Positions 25,560 through 34,232 of a DNA stretch of 64,000 nt are shown here, in pieces. Position 1 is the stretch's first letter, and every line of letters starts with the position of its first letter. The notes below the pieces were generated by a model. The model had not been told where the DNA came from, ran no database searches, and saw only the letters and a program-made list of their open reading frames with translations. The translations under genes and the position numbers were made by a program. This stretch comes from Methanosarcina sp. UBA293 (GTDB taxonomy: Archaea > Halobacteriota > Methanosarcinia > Methanosarcinales > Methanosarcinaceae). Location: positions 635 through 64,634 of the forward strand of contig DALS01000016.1 in NCBI GenBank assembly GCA_002499445.1, given 5' to 3'.

Positions 25560-25921
25560 TTGATGGAAGTATGTTTTTTACGATTGGACTTTTTACGATA
25601 TTGATTGGGTTTCTGCTAATTATGATCGGCATAGCTATAAACCTGTATCAGGAACCCAGATCATCGCAGAGCTACTCAAGCAAGACAGATACCTTCGGAA
25701 AAGGATCCCGTTTTGAAAGTACTCCGAGTTCTGAGAGTTCACTTCATGAAAAACCTCCCGCAAGAGAAATAAAACCCGAAATCAAAGCAGGTGGAGTAAT
25801 CATGCTCGGTCCAATCCCAATTATCTTTGGAAGCGATAAAGAAAGTGCAAGTACGGTAGCAATTCTTGCAATAATCCTAATGATTCTCAGCCTATTTATA
25901 TTCAAAAATGTAATATTTTAA
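25541..25921 (+). CDS. DUF131 family membrane protein, second copy
   Basis: 126 residues from the TTG at 25541; the ATG at 25571 (starting MFFTIGLF) is an equally good start and would give 116 residues beginning directly with the first membrane helix. The core repeats the partner: helix 1 (about 12-34), a signature reading GGVIMLGPIPIIFGSD, and helix 2 near the C-terminus. It differs by a 45-residue Ser/Lys/Glu-rich loop between helix 1 and the signature. Function unknown. Confidence 0.78.
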   Translation: MENETLIDGSMFFTIGLFTILIGFLLIMIGIAINLYQEPRSSQSYSSKTDTFGKGSRFESTPSSESSLHEKPPAREIKPEIKAGGVIMLGPIPIIFGSDKESASTVAILAIILMILSLFIFKNVIF

Positions 25922-25990
25922 AAACACTATTCTTGAAGAAATTAGATATCATAGATTTCCAAGGATGAGACATTTTTTCTAGATATTTTT

Positions 25991-26776
25991 TCAAATCTCA
26001 ATTAAAGGTATGGACATATTCTGATAATACATGAATAGTTCTTGTGACCAATTTAAGGCCCTTTCGTCCTGACTAATTAGTTCCCGATCATCCCACACAC
26101 CTTCTTTGGTGGTAAATCCGATTAACATTAGGTCGTCAGTGATAAAGATTGCTGGAGGTTTTATTTTTTCATCAAGAATTCTTATTTTTAGATTTGGAGA
26201 GTTGATCAGTTCTGTTAAATCTTCTCGAAATTCCTTTTTTATTCTTTCAAAGACTTTCTATATGGCAATCAATGTGGTTTCAGTTCCATTTTTAGTTATA
26301 TTCAGAGTTTCTCTTATGACATTGGGGTGAAAGTAAGGTAACAACATAAAATAACGGGTGGTTTTTACCAGATGAGGATAAAATGGCGGTGATATTTCTA
26401 AGACATTAGTAATATCGTATTCATACAAATAATTATTTTTCAAATCGCCAATTCTTTCATACAGTTGTGGAGGCAACGAACTTAAGTTTATTTTTTCCCA
26501 ATAACCCCTATCTTTGTCTAATAATATGTTAATATCCATAATCTCCAACATCTTATCAATTAATAATTCGCCAATATTTGATAATTGAAATACTCCATTA
26601 TTTTCGATTATGATTTTTTCTTTTTCTAATTGCTTTATCTGAGGTACAATTAAGCGCGAACTTATATTAAATGTGGATTTTATATCATCAATATCTCTTG
26701 GACCATCTTTCAAAAGCTACATAAGTCTTCGTCTTTTTTCTGACAACCATATGGTATTAATTAGATCATTTTCCAT
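25991..26776 (-). pseudogene. FilR1/Msr-type transcription regulator with two in-frame TAG codons
   Basis: Read from the ATG at 26776 to the TGA at 25991-25993, this frame encodes a complete winged-helix plus FilR1-middle-domain (former DUF1724) regulator, broken only by TAG at 26717-26719 and TAG at 26258-26260. The N-terminus reads LINTIWLSEKRRRLM-TAG-LLKDGPRDID, the middle TTLIAI-TAG-KVFERIKKEF, and the C-terminus NWSQELFMYYQNMS. No frameshift or other stop is present. Methanosarcina decodes some UAG codons as pyrrolysine, so the options are a young pseudogene or a readthrough product. A further 70 codons are open upstream to 26986 but do not look like part of the family. Confidence 0.7.
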
Positions 26777-26986
26777 AATATATTTATTTAGAAAGACATA
26801 TATTAAATACCTACCGTATCCCATTTTCCGCACTATTTTTTCACATATAATACTTCTCGTATTTTCTCTCATCAATTCCAGCACTTTAATGGTTTCTTCA
26901 TCCAGATTCAACCTCTTCTTTATCTTCATACCATCAATTTCATGACTAACTCTGAAATTTTCCCGAACAAAAAATACCCATTTCAT

Positions 26987-27372
26987 TAACCATAGAAATG
27001 GGAAAACGAAATAAATCGACTATCACTTGTCTTTGGGATAAAATAAGCATTTATAGATCCTTTATTGGCTTTTAAATCATTTTTAAAATTTTTGTAGAAC
27101 TTCAACTGTGAATTAGGAGTTTTTCACAATTAACAAAAGCATGAGACCCCTGACAAAGCATGAGACCCCTGACAAAGCATGAGACGTGTGATATTGGTAT
27201 TCTATTCATGTCAAAAGAATACAGCAATTGAATGAGAAGTATAATTTTTCCTATATATCAGTTGGTACATATTCTATAACTGTATTAAGGTAACCCAATT
27301 GATATTGAATTTATTTAAGTGTGGTATCTATTTGGGTTTTACTACTAAAACAAAATAATAAGGTTTGGAGAT
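26987..27372. other. Intergenic region with 19-bp tandem repeats
   Basis: Between the divergent regulator frame and the methyltransferase operon. A 19-bp unit (AAAGCATGAGACCCCTGAC) is repeated at 27136-27154, 27155-27173 and partly at 27174-27185. No gene is seen. The repeats could bind a regulator controlling either side. Confidence 0.45.
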
Positions 27373-27441
27373 ATGACAAAAAAAGAAGGTGTTGATTGTT
27401 ATCATGCAGGACAATACATAGATAGCAAAGGGGTGCAATAA
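27373..27441 (+). CDS. Possible 22-residue leader peptide
   Basis: ATG at 27373 with GGAG just upstream (only 2 nt spacing), TAA at 27439-27441, 2 nt before the methyltransferase start. It encodes MTKKEGVDCYHAGQYIDSKG plus two residues. The GGGGTG that would serve as ribosome binding site for the next gene lies at its 3' end, so translation of the two could be coupled. It has no recognised homologue and may be chance. Confidence 0.3.
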   Translation: MTKKEGVDCYHAGQYIDSKGVQ

Positions 27442-27443
27442 GA

Positions 27444-28466
27444 ATGAGCGACTTAGGTCATAAAGAGAAGGTGCTTGCTGCACTAAATTTTGAGCCGATG
27501 GATAGTGTTCCTATCTGTGGACCGTTTCAAGGGTACTGGGGCCTCGAATACTCAAACGTGTCTGTTCAAAAGTCGTTCGATAATCCTGATCTCGCTGCAG
27601 AGGCTCAGCTTAAAGTGCTAGAAAAATGCGATTTTGATGGGCTTGAGGTGTTTTGGGACTGGCAAACTCCATTACAGGCAGCTGGATGTGAAGTAAACAT
27701 AACTGAGGTGGGTGGGCCAAGCACAAGAACACATATCGTTTCCGATGCCTCTTCACTTGATGCTCTTGACGTCCCGGATCCCAGTCAAGATAAGAGGCTA
27801 AAAAGTGGTATTGAAACCGCAGCCAAATTAATTGATTCCATCGGAGATGAGCGGTACGTTTACTACGATCTGCTTGCTCCATTCACTTTGGCCGGGGAGT
27901 TGCATGGCGTAGAGAAAATGATGCTTGATCTGTACACAGATCCTGACTTTGTCAATGCGCTACTCTCTTTTGCGACTGAGACTTTAAAGGTATATAATAA
28001 GTACCTAACAGACTCACTCGATGTTGACGGAGTTTTTATGTGTGACCCTACCGCATCAGGTGAGCTCATATCGAAAGCAACTTTTGAAACCTATTCCCGG
28101 CCGTATATGAAAGAGATTTCGGATACTATCAAAGCTGCTGGAAAAGATGTAATGATACACATTTGTGGGGACGTGTCAGATCGACTTGAGAGTATACTTG
28201 AAATCCCTCATGAAGTCCTATCCGTCGATACACCCGTTGATCTGGCAGTAGCTCGAAAAGTTATGGGTGAAAGAGTTACACTTTTAGGCAATCTCGATGT
28301 GGCAAACACGCTTTTTAATGGAACTCCAGATGATGTGCGTGCTCAAGTAAGAAACCGTATCGACGCAGCAGGTGGTGTAGGACACATTCTAGCGGGAGGT
28401 TGTGACATCGCACCTGGAACACCGATGGAAAACGTAGAGGTATGGAAAGAAAATACTACTGTCTAA
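27444..28466 (+). CDS. UroD-family methyltransferase (MtaA/MtbA/CmuA-like)
   Basis: 340 residues of the uroporphyrinogen decarboxylase fold used by methylcobamide methyltransferases. The zinc-site pattern HxC...C is visible: H239 and C241 in MIHICGDVSD, and C320 in AGGCDIAPGTP. Members transfer methyl groups between corrinoid proteins and thiols such as coenzyme M; in CmuA the UroD-like domain instead takes methyl from chloromethane. As the first gene before a corrinoid protein and a second UroD-type enzyme, it may be the substrate-specific methyltransferase of the set, or a second CoM methyltransferase. The substrate is unknown. GGGGTG lies 9 nt upstream of the ATG. Confidence 0.85.
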   Translation: MSDLGHKEKVLAALNFEPMDSVPICGPFQGYWGLEYSNVSVQKSFDNPDLAAEAQLKVLEKCDFDGLEVFWDWQTPLQAAGCEVNITEVGGPSTRTHIVSDASSLDALDVPDPSQDKRLKSGIETAAKLIDSIGDERYVYYDLLAPFTLAGELHGVEKMMLDLYTDPDFVNALLSFATETLKVYNKYLTDSLDVDGVFMCDPTASGELISKATFETYSRPYMKEISDTIKAAGKDVMIHICGDVSDRLESILEIPHEVLSVDTPVDLAVARKVMGERVTLLGNLDVANTLFNGTPDDVRAQVRNRIDAAGGVGHILAGGCDIAPGTPMENVEVWKENTTV

Positions 28467-28505
28467 AGTCCGCGAACAAATTAACAAAAATAGGATGAAA
28501 CAAGA

Positions 28506-29147
28506 ATGACAGCAAAAGATGAAATCCTGAACGGCCTGGCAGATGCTGTAGTTAAAGGTGATGAAAGTAAATGCATAGAGCTTGCAAACAAAGCTCTGGA
28601 GAACAACATCGATGCTTATGAAGCAGTCATCAATGGCTGTACCTGCGGGATGAGCATTGTCAGTGACAAATACGAAAAGAGAGAAATGTTTGTCCCCGAG
28701 ATCCTGATGGCTGCAAGAGCAATGAACGGGGCAGTGGAAGTCCTCAAACCTCACATAAAAGCCGATGAAATCAAGGAAACAGGAAAGGTCGCGATTGCAG
28801 TTGTCCTTGGAGATATCCATGACATAGGTAAAAACCTCGTCAAGCTCTTACTTGAAACTGCAGGCTTGACTGTTTTTGATCTTGGAAAAGATGTCGTTCC
28901 TGAAGATATACTGGACAATGTCAGAGAAGAAAAGACAGATCTCGTAGCCCTTTCAGCCCTCATGACCACGAGTATGATGGAAATGAAAGAAGATGTAAAG
29001 CTCCTTAAAGAAGAATTCCCCAATGTCAAGATAATGGTTGGAGGAGCACCTGTTTCTCAGGAGTTCTGTGACAGCATCGGAGCAGACGGATACGCTGACA
29101 ATGCATCCGAGGCAATAAGGGTGGCTCAGAGACTGCTTGCCGAGTAA
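28506..29147 (+). CDS. Methyltransferase corrinoid protein (MtaC/MtbC-like)
   Basis: 213 residues. The N-terminal four-helix cap (about 1-90, with NGCTCGMSIVSDKYEKREMFVPEIL) is followed by a B12-binding Rossmann-like domain with the cobalt-ligating motif DIHDIGKN (H105), then a SALMTTSM segment and the GGAPV loop. Such proteins carry the methyl group on cobalt between a substrate methyltransferase and a CoM methyltransferase. It sits between two UroD-type methyltransferases and its 3' end is only 16 nt from the next start. The donor substrate cannot be told from the sequence. Confidence 0.93.
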   Translation: MTAKDEILNGLADAVVKGDESKCIELANKALENNIDAYEAVINGCTCGMSIVSDKYEKREMFVPEILMAARAMNGAVEVLKPHIKADEIKETGKVAIAVVLGDIHDIGKNLVKLLLETAGLTVFDLGKDVVPEDILDNVREEKTDLVALSALMTTSMMEMKEDVKLLKEEFPNVKIMVGGAPVSQEFCDSIGADGYADNASEAIRVAQRLLAE

Positions 29148-29163
29148 GGGAGGAAGGCTGAAA

Positions 29164-30174
29164 ATGAATGATAAGGAACGCTTCCTTGCCTCATTGAAAC
29201 TAAAAAAGGTCGACAGGGTCTCGGCAGCCTGCCCCCTGCAGACCGCAACTGTCGAAATGATGGAAGAGACCGGAGCTGCCTGGCCCGAAGCCCACCGCGA
29301 CCCGGAAAAGATGGCAAACCTGGCCCTTGCGGCAAACAGGCTTGCTGGAATCGAAAGTGCAAGGGTGCCTTTTGACCTCTGTGTGGAAGCCGAAACCGTG
29401 GGTTCTCAGGTAAGCGAAGGGAGGCTTGACTCCCAACCCTCCATCCGGAGGCCAGCTTTCCGGAAAGTCGAAGCCTTCGAGGATGCCGTATGCCCGGACC
29501 CGCTTTCGGACGGCAGGATGGCAACTGTTGTGGAAGCAGTAAGGATCCTTGCTGAGGCTGACGAAACCGTCCCCATAATTGCAGGGATCACCGGCCCCTT
29601 CACCCTTGCCGGCCAAGTAAGGGGTGTTGAAACCCTCCTCATGGACTTCTTTGACAGAATGGATTTCGTAAAGTCCCTCCTTAAGTATTCCACGAATGTT
29701 CTGAAAACCTACGGCAAAGCCCTCGTGGATAACGGAGCGGATGCTGTGGTCATCATTGACCCTTCCGCAGGGAGCGAACTCCTGGGGACAGCGCACTACA
29801 GGGAAATGGCTTTTCCCTACTGTAAGGAACTTGTGAAAAGCCTGGACGTCCCAAGCATCCTTCACATCTGCGGAGACTCAAAACCTATCCTTGGGATGAT
29901 GGCAGAAACCGGAGTAAACGGAATCAGCCTGGACCATCTTGTGGATGTGAATGAAACCAGGGAATTCCTCGGAGACAGGACCGCAATCATAGGGAACATT
30001 AACCCTGCAGATACCCTTTTCCTGGGGACCCCCGAAAAGGTAAAGAAAGAATCCCTGGAATGCATCAGGAAAGGAGTAAACGTCCTGTCGCCCGGATGCG
30101 GAATCCCGACCCGGACCAGCATGAAAAACATAAAAGCAATGGTAGAAGCAGCTAGGGAAAGCGCAGGTAAGTAA
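29164..30174 (+). CDS. Methylcobamide:CoM methyltransferase-like protein (MtbA/MtaA family)
   Basis: 336 residues from the ATG at 29164, supported by GGGAGG about 10 nt upstream; an upstream TTG at 29137 lies inside the corrinoid gene. It has the UroD-type fold with zinc ligands H234 and C236 (SILHICGDSK) and C312 (SPGCGIPTRT), and GITGPFTLAGQVRGVE near residue 140, all as in MtaA/MtbA. It probably passes methyl from the adjacent corrinoid protein to coenzyme M. Its GC content is visibly higher than that of the first methyltransferase, which may reflect separate origins. Confidence 0.9.
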   Translation: MNDKERFLASLKLKKVDRVSAACPLQTATVEMMEETGAAWPEAHRDPEKMANLALAANRLAGIESARVPFDLCVEAETVGSQVSEGRLDSQPSIRRPAFRKVEAFEDAVCPDPLSDGRMATVVEAVRILAEADETVPIIAGITGPFTLAGQVRGVETLLMDFFDRMDFVKSLLKYSTNVLKTYGKALVDNGADAVVIIDPSAGSELLGTAHYREMAFPYCKELVKSLDVPSILHICGDSKPILGMMAETGVNGISLDHLVDVNETREFLGDRTAIIGNINPADTLFLGTPEKVKKESLECIRKGVNVLSPGCGIPTRTSMKNIKAMVEAARESAGK

Positions 30175-30194
30175 TAAACGATAAAAAAGAAAAA

Positions 30195-30254
30195 TCCCCG
30201 GAGCACGATTCTCCCGAGGTCATAGCGGCAGAAAAGGGACAAAACTCCGGGGGA
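30195..30254 (+). other. Inverted repeat after the methyltransferase operon
   Basis: TCCCCGGAG (30195-30203) pairs with CTCCGGGGGA (30245-30254) with one bulged base around a 41-nt loop. It lies 20 nt after the last methyltransferase gene. No T-run follows, so it is more likely a 3' mRNA structure than a simple terminator. Confidence 0.35.
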
Positions 30255-30559
30255 AAATCAAATTGCGTGTGGGCACTCTTCCTTTGACTGAGAAGCAAAA
30301 ACAATATTCTTGTGAGACTTCCCTTAACTGAAAACCTTTTTTAACCAGCAGTGCTCTTTTGCATCAATTCTCTAGACAGCCAGAGCACTGCAGGAACACA
30401 AACGCCCTAGGAGTTTTACGCTTCTTCATATAAAAGACTCTATGAAGAATGTCTCAACCTCCGTAGCCAAAATTTTTAATTCATGAGTAAACCTTAAAAT
30501 AAATAGACTACATTATATAATAAGGTTTTATGAGTTTGCAGGCAGATTATGATAAAAAA

Positions 30560-31375
30560 ATGACTTTAATTGATTCTATCCTACTGTCTGAGAAAAGACA
30601 TCGAGTGATTGAGTCTTTATTTTGTTCGGATAAAACCCAAAAGCAACTTGAAAGATCACTTAAAGTCCAATGGAATTTACTGAAAGGACCGGTAAAACAT
30701 CTAAAAGACGAAGAATTCATAATTCAGGATGGCAAAAAATATAGCTTATCTAAGATAGGGAGGATTATGTATGAAAATACACTTCCCTTGCTGGATATGG
30801 TAGAAACATTTAGTAAGAATCCTGATTATTGGATCAGTCGTGATTTAAGTTCAGTTCCTAAATATTTAGCTAAAAGCATTGGGAAAATGAAAGATTGCAG
30901 TGTGTATGTTCCTCGCCCGGATCATATGTTTGAACCTCTAATGGAACTTTTTAGTGAAACATATAAAGCAGTTGATTTACCAAAAAGGAATATCAAAATT
31001 TGTTTAGTTTTATTTTATTCCAAAACACTTGATGTATTATTAGAACAAATGGAGCAGGGATGCCATATATCCCTAATATTAGCAAAGCATGTTTATGACA
31101 GAATGCTCAAGGAATTTAAAGATCAATTGAAGTTTTTATTGGAATCTGAAAATGTGGATATTTTTGTATTTAATGAAAACAAATTGATTCCTCAAATTAC
31201 AATTACGGATATTAAAGTTTTAATTATTTTTTTCAACCAAAAGAAAAAATATGATTATCATGAACTTTTGAGTTATGATAAATCTACTTTAGCCTGGGCA
31301 ACTGAATTATTTTCTTATTACAAACAACGTTCAGAACATATAACCTTACTTTCAACAGGTCTCTGTGATAAGTAA
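30560..31375 (+). CDS. FilR1/Msr-type winged-helix transcription regulator
   Basis: 271 residues from the ATG at 30560. A frame from 30530 is longer by ten residues, but a TATA-like TATATAAT at about 30513-30520 is too close for it, and related proteins begin as here, with LIDSILLSEKRHRVIESL. An N-terminal winged helix (about 5-75) is followed by a FilR1-middle (former DUF1724) domain (about 110-260; SLILAKHVYDRMLKEF). Methanosarcina Msr proteins of this type control methyltransferase genes for particular methylated substrates. Its position right after the methyltransferase set suggests it regulates that set; this is inference. Confidence 0.85.
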   Translation: MTLIDSILLSEKRHRVIESLFCSDKTQKQLERSLKVQWNLLKGPVKHLKDEEFIIQDGKKYSLSKIGRIMYENTLPLLDMVETFSKNPDYWISRDLSSVPKYLAKSIGKMKDCSVYVPRPDHMFEPLMELFSETYKAVDLPKRNIKICLVLFYSKTLDVLLEQMEQGCHISLILAKHVYDRMLKEFKDQLKFLLESENVDIFVFNENKLIPQITITDIKVLIIFFNQKKKYDYHELLSYDKSTLAWATELFSYYKQRSEHITLLSTGLCDK

Positions 31376-31912
31376 TAGATCCTAACTTCCGCCATTTTAA
31401 TCGCATAAGCTTCTTCTGACACCATGTTATACGCTTAAATATTGGGAACTCAGATAGATATTTTCACATTTCTCTTAAATTTACAATAGTGGGTTTTTGT
31501 AAGCTTCTTATTTTCTTTTTGAGGTAAACTTTCGATACGCTGAAGGTATTATTTTTCAAGAATCTGAATCATTTTTCCATCATATCTTGTCCTTTGTTAA
31601 TACTCCAAGCATATCTCCAGGAGAATGACTGATGTTATTGCCTGAGAATAAGGCTCTTCGCTATTTTGAGTGGGGCAACTTGTAATCACTGCCGAAATAT
31701 GAGGAATCTTTGAACTCATTTTTGCTTGGAATAACTCATTCAAGGTCTAGGCTTATTTACTTGGTGTGGTCACTTTTCAACTAGGCAATTATTTTCAATT
31801 AACATAAAACAGCAAAGAACCTAAAAAATGTATATTAATTATGCGTTTACCTGCAAATGAAGGCAGATAAACCGGACAAAACCTTATTAAGGTTAAGCCC
31901 GAATCAGGGCTT
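31376..31912. other. Intergenic region before purA
   Basis: No gene is supported on either strand. The last 80 bases form the purA upstream region, with AACCTTATTAAGGTTAAG, a short inverted repeat (AACCTTATTAAGGTT, 31881-31895), close to the start. Confidence 0.4.
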
Positions 31913-33187
31913 ATGTTTACGATAATCACAGGCGCGCAGTTCGGTGACGAGGGAAAAGGCAAGATTGTCGACCTTCTTGCAAAAGATTATGATATTGTTG
32001 CCCGCTTCCAGGGAGGAAACAATGCAGGCCATACGGTCAAGGTAGGAGACAAGGTTTACAAGTTGCACCTGATCCCTTCAGGTATTCTGCTTGATGCCAG
32101 AGTTCTGATCGGGCCTGGGGTTGTCCTGGATCCTGAGGTTCTGACTGAAGAAATTACGATGCTTAAGAAACACGGCATAGAAGTAGATGCCAAAAAGCTT
32201 GGTATAGATGCCAAGACAAGCATAATCATGCCCTACCACATAGAAATGGATGGGCTAAGGGAAGCGTCCAGGGAAAAGAAAATAGGAACTACAAAGCGCG
32301 GAATAGGCTATGCTTATATTGATAAAGTAGCAAGAGACGAATTCCGTGTGGCTGAACTTGTAGACCGTGAACGTTTCCTTACAAAACTTGAGGAACTTGC
32401 TCCCCAGAAAGAAAAAGAAATAGCAGCACTGGGAGGAGATCCGAAAATCGTAAGAGACCCAGCACTGATAGAGAAATATCTTGAGTTGGGCAGGCAATTT
32501 GCCACTTACGTGACAGACGTTTCAAGGGAAATTAATGAAGCTCTTGATAAAGGAAAATATGTGATGGCTGAAGCTGCCCAGGGCACTCACCTTGATGTCA
32601 TACACGGGACCCAAAAATTCGTAACTTCCTCTTCTACAATCGCAGGCTCTGCCTGTGCGAACCTTGGAGTTGGTCCTACACGAGTAGATAACGTAATCGC
32701 TATAGTAAAAGCTTATATTACAAGAGTGGGTGAAGGCCCGCTTCCAACCGAACTTACAGGAGAACTTGGGGAAAGGATACAGAAAGCTGGAGGAGAATTC
32801 GGGACAACAACCGGCAGGGGCAGAAGGTGCGGCTGGTTTGATCTACCTTTGCTGAAGAAAGCAATTGCTCTTAACGGATATACCGAGATTTCCCTTACCA
32901 AACTTGACGTACTTACAGGGCTTGATCCCGTCCGGATCTGTACCGGCTATACCTTCAAGGGAGAAAGCCTTGAATACCCCCCAGAACTTACAGAAGATCT
33001 TGCTGAATGCACGCCTGTTTATGAAGACCTTCCTGGCTGGGAAACTGACCTTACCGAAGTAAAAGCCTTCGAGGAGCTCCCCGAAAACGCCAGAAATTAT
33101 GTTGAAAGACTGGAAGAATTGATGAAAATACCCATTAATTACATTTCAGTTGGTCCAGGCAGAGCACAAACCTTTAAAAAAGAGTGA
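31913..33187 (+). CDS. purA: Adenylosuccinate synthetase
   Basis: 424 residues. It catalyses GTP-dependent ligation of IMP and aspartate to adenylosuccinate, the first committed step to AMP. Seen: the N-terminal P-loop GAQFGDEGKGKIVD, GGNNAGHTV, TTKRGIGYAY, EAAQGTHLD (substrate site), and TTTGRGRRCGWFD near residue 300. Length is typical. It has no clear Shine-Dalgarno and may be translated from a short leader. It is followed at 8 nt by a degenerate tRNA-Leu. Confidence 0.97.
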   Translation: MFTIITGAQFGDEGKGKIVDLLAKDYDIVARFQGGNNAGHTVKVGDKVYKLHLIPSGILLDARVLIGPGVVLDPEVLTEEITMLKKHGIEVDAKKLGIDAKTSIIMPYHIEMDGLREASREKKIGTTKRGIGYAYIDKVARDEFRVAELVDRERFLTKLEELAPQKEKEIAALGGDPKIVRDPALIEKYLELGRQFATYVTDVSREINEALDKGKYVMAEAAQGTHLDVIHGTQKFVTSSSTIAGSACANLGVGPTRVDNVIAIVKAYITRVGEGPLPTELTGELGERIQKAGGEFGTTTGRGRRCGWFDLPLLKKAIALNGYTEISLTKLDVLTGLDPVRICTGYTFKGESLEYPPELTEDLAECTPVYEDLPGWETDLTEVKAFEELPENARNYVERLEELMKIPINYISVGPGRAQTFKKE

Positions 33188-33195
33188 TCAAGCTC

Positions 33196-33280
33196 AGTGG
33201 ACTTGCTAGGCCAGGCCAAAGGCTGCGGACTTAAGATCCGTTTACGAAGGAAGTGGTGGGCTCAAATCCCCATCCTCATA
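33196..33280 (+). pseudogene. Degenerate tRNA-Leu(TAA)-like sequence
   Basis: The central part is a good class II tRNA: D-arm region GCTAGGCCAGGCCAAAGGC, anticodon arm GCGGA-CTTAAGA-TCCGT with anticodon TAA, and a long variable arm. The ends are poor: the acceptor arms pair at only about 4 of 7 positions in the best alignment, the T stem has mismatches, and the T loop reads CTCAAAT instead of TTCGAAT. It is therefore probably a decayed tRNA gene, or one needing editing. It sits at the left border of the GC-rich block. Confidence 0.55.
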
Positions 33281-34232
33281 CTTAATTTTAAATGAATTCT
33301 TATTTTTTTTTGAGTGGTCTATCAATAATCGGCTGATATTATAAGAGTACTACATACATTCAGATTACGCTCTTACGTTCTGCTTTATGCATACTTTCCT
33401 ACAAAAGTAAGCTTAGAAAACAGATGCAACTAAGCAAAAATACTCAACGACAAAATATCAACTAGCTACTAATGCACAACCCCATTTTTAAAGATGATAT
33501 AATTCTGATGGGATAATTTGTATCTTCTTCATACCCTACGACTTTTACAAAACACCGACTTTTACAAAACATTGACTTTGACTTTTCAGAATGCGATTTG
33601 GTGGTTTAAATACCCTACAATTTATCAGGCAAGCTACGAATATTTAAATAAAAATATCATAATAATTGTCTTATAAGTTTTCACTCAGAGCTTGTATTTA
33701 GTGATTCAAGGTTATAGTGATTCAAGGTTAAATTGTAAGTGTCACACAATAGGGAACGATGCTAAACGCTGAGACAATAATCAGAACTAGTTCAATGATT
33801 TGGGGAACATTGAAGAGATCAATGAAATTCTAAGAGTCAAACTGAAAAGGTAACCACTGATTTTGTAGGCTTATACATGTGGCAAAGATAATTCTTAGGA
33901 CAGTGGGACTAATGGAAAAGTGACCAGCCTGACCATGTAGTTTTTTAAGAAGCGGCCACGGCGGAGCATACCCCAAAGACTGAGAAGGTATTGGACTACT
34001 CGTAGAAGCTCTAAGAATTAGATGACGCCTCCATGAGAGGAGAGGAAAAATAGGACGGCTTCGTCTAAAAGTCGCAGTCTGTGGATCACTTTGTCCGGTT
34101 CCACAGTGAGTTGTTGAGAGATCGATTAACAGGCCATTTTCACGGGCAACCACGAGCTACTGAGCAGCTCGAACAATACGCATAGTCTCCGTATTCTAGT
34201 ATAATACCAGACGTGTGCAGAGGTAATGAAGA
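33281..34232. other. Intergenic region at left edge of GC-rich block
   Basis: No convincing gene. From about 33800 the composition changes toward higher GC. A 107-codon minus-strand frame (33830-34153) has no recognisable domain and no ribosome binding site; the stretch may be a decayed remnant of acquired DNA. A short direct repeat (AGTGATTCAAGGTTA) occurs near 33700-33730. Confidence 0.4.

Noticed and set aside
26717..26986. 89-codon frame as an independent gene
   Set aside because: Its last 19 codons are the start of the regulator broken by TAG; the first 70 codons have no recognised similarity.
29200..29865. 221-codon minus-strand frame within the methyltransferase gene
   Set aside because: A long shadow frame caused by high GC content of the plus-strand gene; no domain, no start signal.
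33830..34153. 107-codon minus-strand frame
   Set aside because: No ribosome binding site, no recognisable domain, and composition consistent with decayed DNA.
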